A stretch of 64,000 bases of DNA from Collinsella aerofaciens (GTDB lineage: Bacteria; Actinomycetota; Coriobacteriia; Coriobacteriales; Coriobacteriaceae): positions 1 to 64,000 of the forward strand of contig NZ_JADMOP010000003.1 in assembly GCF_015558785.1 (NCBI RefSeq), given 5' to 3'. The notes below the pieces were generated by a model, which was not told the origin of the DNA, made no database searches, and saw only the letters and a program-made list of their open reading frames with translations. Position numbers and translations under genes: made by a program. This document shows positions 63,296-64,000 of this stretch, in pieces (positions within the stretch are counted from its first letter, which is position 1; each line of letters begins with the position of its first letter).

Positions 63296-64000
63296 ATGAA
63301 CAGGCTTTTCGACAAATCGATCGTGCTGGCGTGCTGTATCGCAGCCGCCACGGGCCTTGCTGCGGACGCTCACCTGGTCGCGGCGTTTTGCCTTGGCGTT
63401 ATTGCCACCTCGCTGGCCGAGGTTACACAGGAGGAACGTACGCGCCGCATATGCGAGGCCGCAAGTTACGCTTACATCATCGCGGCTGTCTTCGTGCCGC
63501 CGTTTGTGCCGTTTGCGCCTCTCGCCCTCTATGACATCGCGCGGCGGGTGCGCCGTGAGCACGCCTGGGTCGCGCTGGGCATTGGCGCCACCTTTGTCTT
63601 TGCACTCGTCGCAGACCTTCGCACCGACGCGCTCACCGCCCGAACGCTCCTGCTGACCGCCATCCTTTCGGTTGCCGCCACCTTGCTGTCGCTACGTACC
63701 GCCCAGTTGGAGCGCGAGCAGCAGCGCATGCGCCGTACCCGCGACGAGCTGCAGGAACGAGCCCTCGCGCTCGAGGCGCGCAACCGCGATCTTGCCGACC
63801 GCCAGGACTACGAAGTCGAGCTCGCGACGCTCGCCGAACGCGCCCGCATCGCGCGCGAGATCCACGATAACGTCGGGCACCAGCTCACGCGCGCTTCGCT
63901 ACAGACCGAGGCCCTGCGCGTGGTCCACGCCGACGAGCCCGGCGTCGCCGCCGATTTCGCCGACGTCAAACGCACGGTTGACGAGGCGCTCCAGCTCGTA
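63296..64000 (+). CDS. NarL-partner sensor histidine kinase, truncated by the window end
   Basis: 235 codons remain open to the end of the window, starting with ATG at 63296 (MNRLFDKS). Four or so membrane segments occupy about 10-135, then a coiled coil, then the HisKA_3 dimerisation/phosphotransfer helix with ERARIAREIHDNVGHQLTRASLQ, where the His of EIHDN is the phosphoacceptor. HATPase and the regulator would lie beyond the window. Divergent from the ABC exporter genes. No ribosome binding site is visible; start chosen as the first ATG at a -10-like TACAAT. Confidence 0.85.
   Translation, partial: MNRLFDKSIVLACCIAAATGLAADAHLVAAFCLGVIATSLAEVTQEERTRRICEAASYAYIIAAVFVPPFVPFAPLALYDIARRVRREHAWVALGIGATFVFALVADLRTDALTARTLLLTAILSVAATLLSLRTAQLEREQQRMRRTRDELQERALALEARNRDLADRQDYEVELATLAERARIAREIHDNVGHQLTRASLQTEALRVVHADEPGVAADFADVKRTVDEALQLV

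Overview
The window is a 64 kb stretch of high-GC chromosome that most resembles the genus Collinsella or a close relative (Actinomycetota, Coriobacteriia). This placement is inferred from gene content and gene order, because no rRNA or tRNA gene is present. Supporting points are the actinobacterial order dnaK-grpE-dnaJ-hspR, a membrane-LuxR regulator of the kind common in Coriobacteriia, an NRAMP-related transporter carrying the substitutions described for the Eggerthella magnesium transporter, and strictly anaerobic features (ferredoxin, hydrogenase maturation, anaerobic-type NAD synthesis). There is no prophage, insertion sequence, CRISPR array or rRNA operon.

Layout. Positions 321-4620 hold the HspR-type heat-shock operon (minus strand), followed by a repeat-rich gap and a small 2x[4Fe-4S] ferredoxin. 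Positions 5702-9568 hold the NAD operon nadA-nadB-nadC-niaR (minus), with a 19-bp perfect inverted repeat over the nadA promoter. Next come a LytTR/AgrC-like two-component pair (9862-11861), a UDG-like protein and thioredoxin. Then follows a nickel/hydrogenase block: a small helical protein, NikR, hypF, hypC, hypD, hypE (13180-19154), then an HAD phosphatase, a lipoprotein, a PTS IIA protein, a Fic protein in a palindrome-bounded islet, and pyrE. An MgtA-type Mg2+ ATPase with a long leader lies at 25004-27772. A membrane-LuxR regulator is followed by a zinc-ribbon/SPFH/lipoprotein cluster (29910-34141) and a three-gene NarL-type sensory locus (34251-38247). Then come a DUF4867-like gene, luxS, a nucleoside hydrolase/ribokinase operon, and an OafA-like acyltransferase.

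The second half contains an NRMT-like Mg2+ transporter translationally coupled to an MgtE-domain/CBS membrane protein (44279-47394), a catalytically degenerate NodB-fold protein, PRC-barrel and YtxH-like envelope proteins, an orphan cyanophycin-synthetase-N-like protein, a CNNM/HlyC transporter, a TrhA-like protein, an alpha/beta hydrolase and a DUF362 ferredoxin. It ends with two ABC systems, the second divergent from a NarL-type histidine kinase that runs off the window.

The most distinctive feature is in the intergenic DNA. At least four families of palindromic or structured repeats are present. The most striking is a 140-220 bp element found four times, each time directly downstream of a minus-strand stop codon (hspR, niaR, a lipoprotein gene, pyrE) and always in the same orientation. 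It has a conserved core, but its helices differ in sequence and remain paired, which is covariation expected of a selected secondary structure. A second family is a hairpin with variable arms and a conserved loop TTAAGAACGTCCCCA. Magnesium homeostasis is the other theme: MgtA with a candidate leader peptide, the NRMT plus MgtE-like pair, and a CNNM protein all lie within 28 kb.
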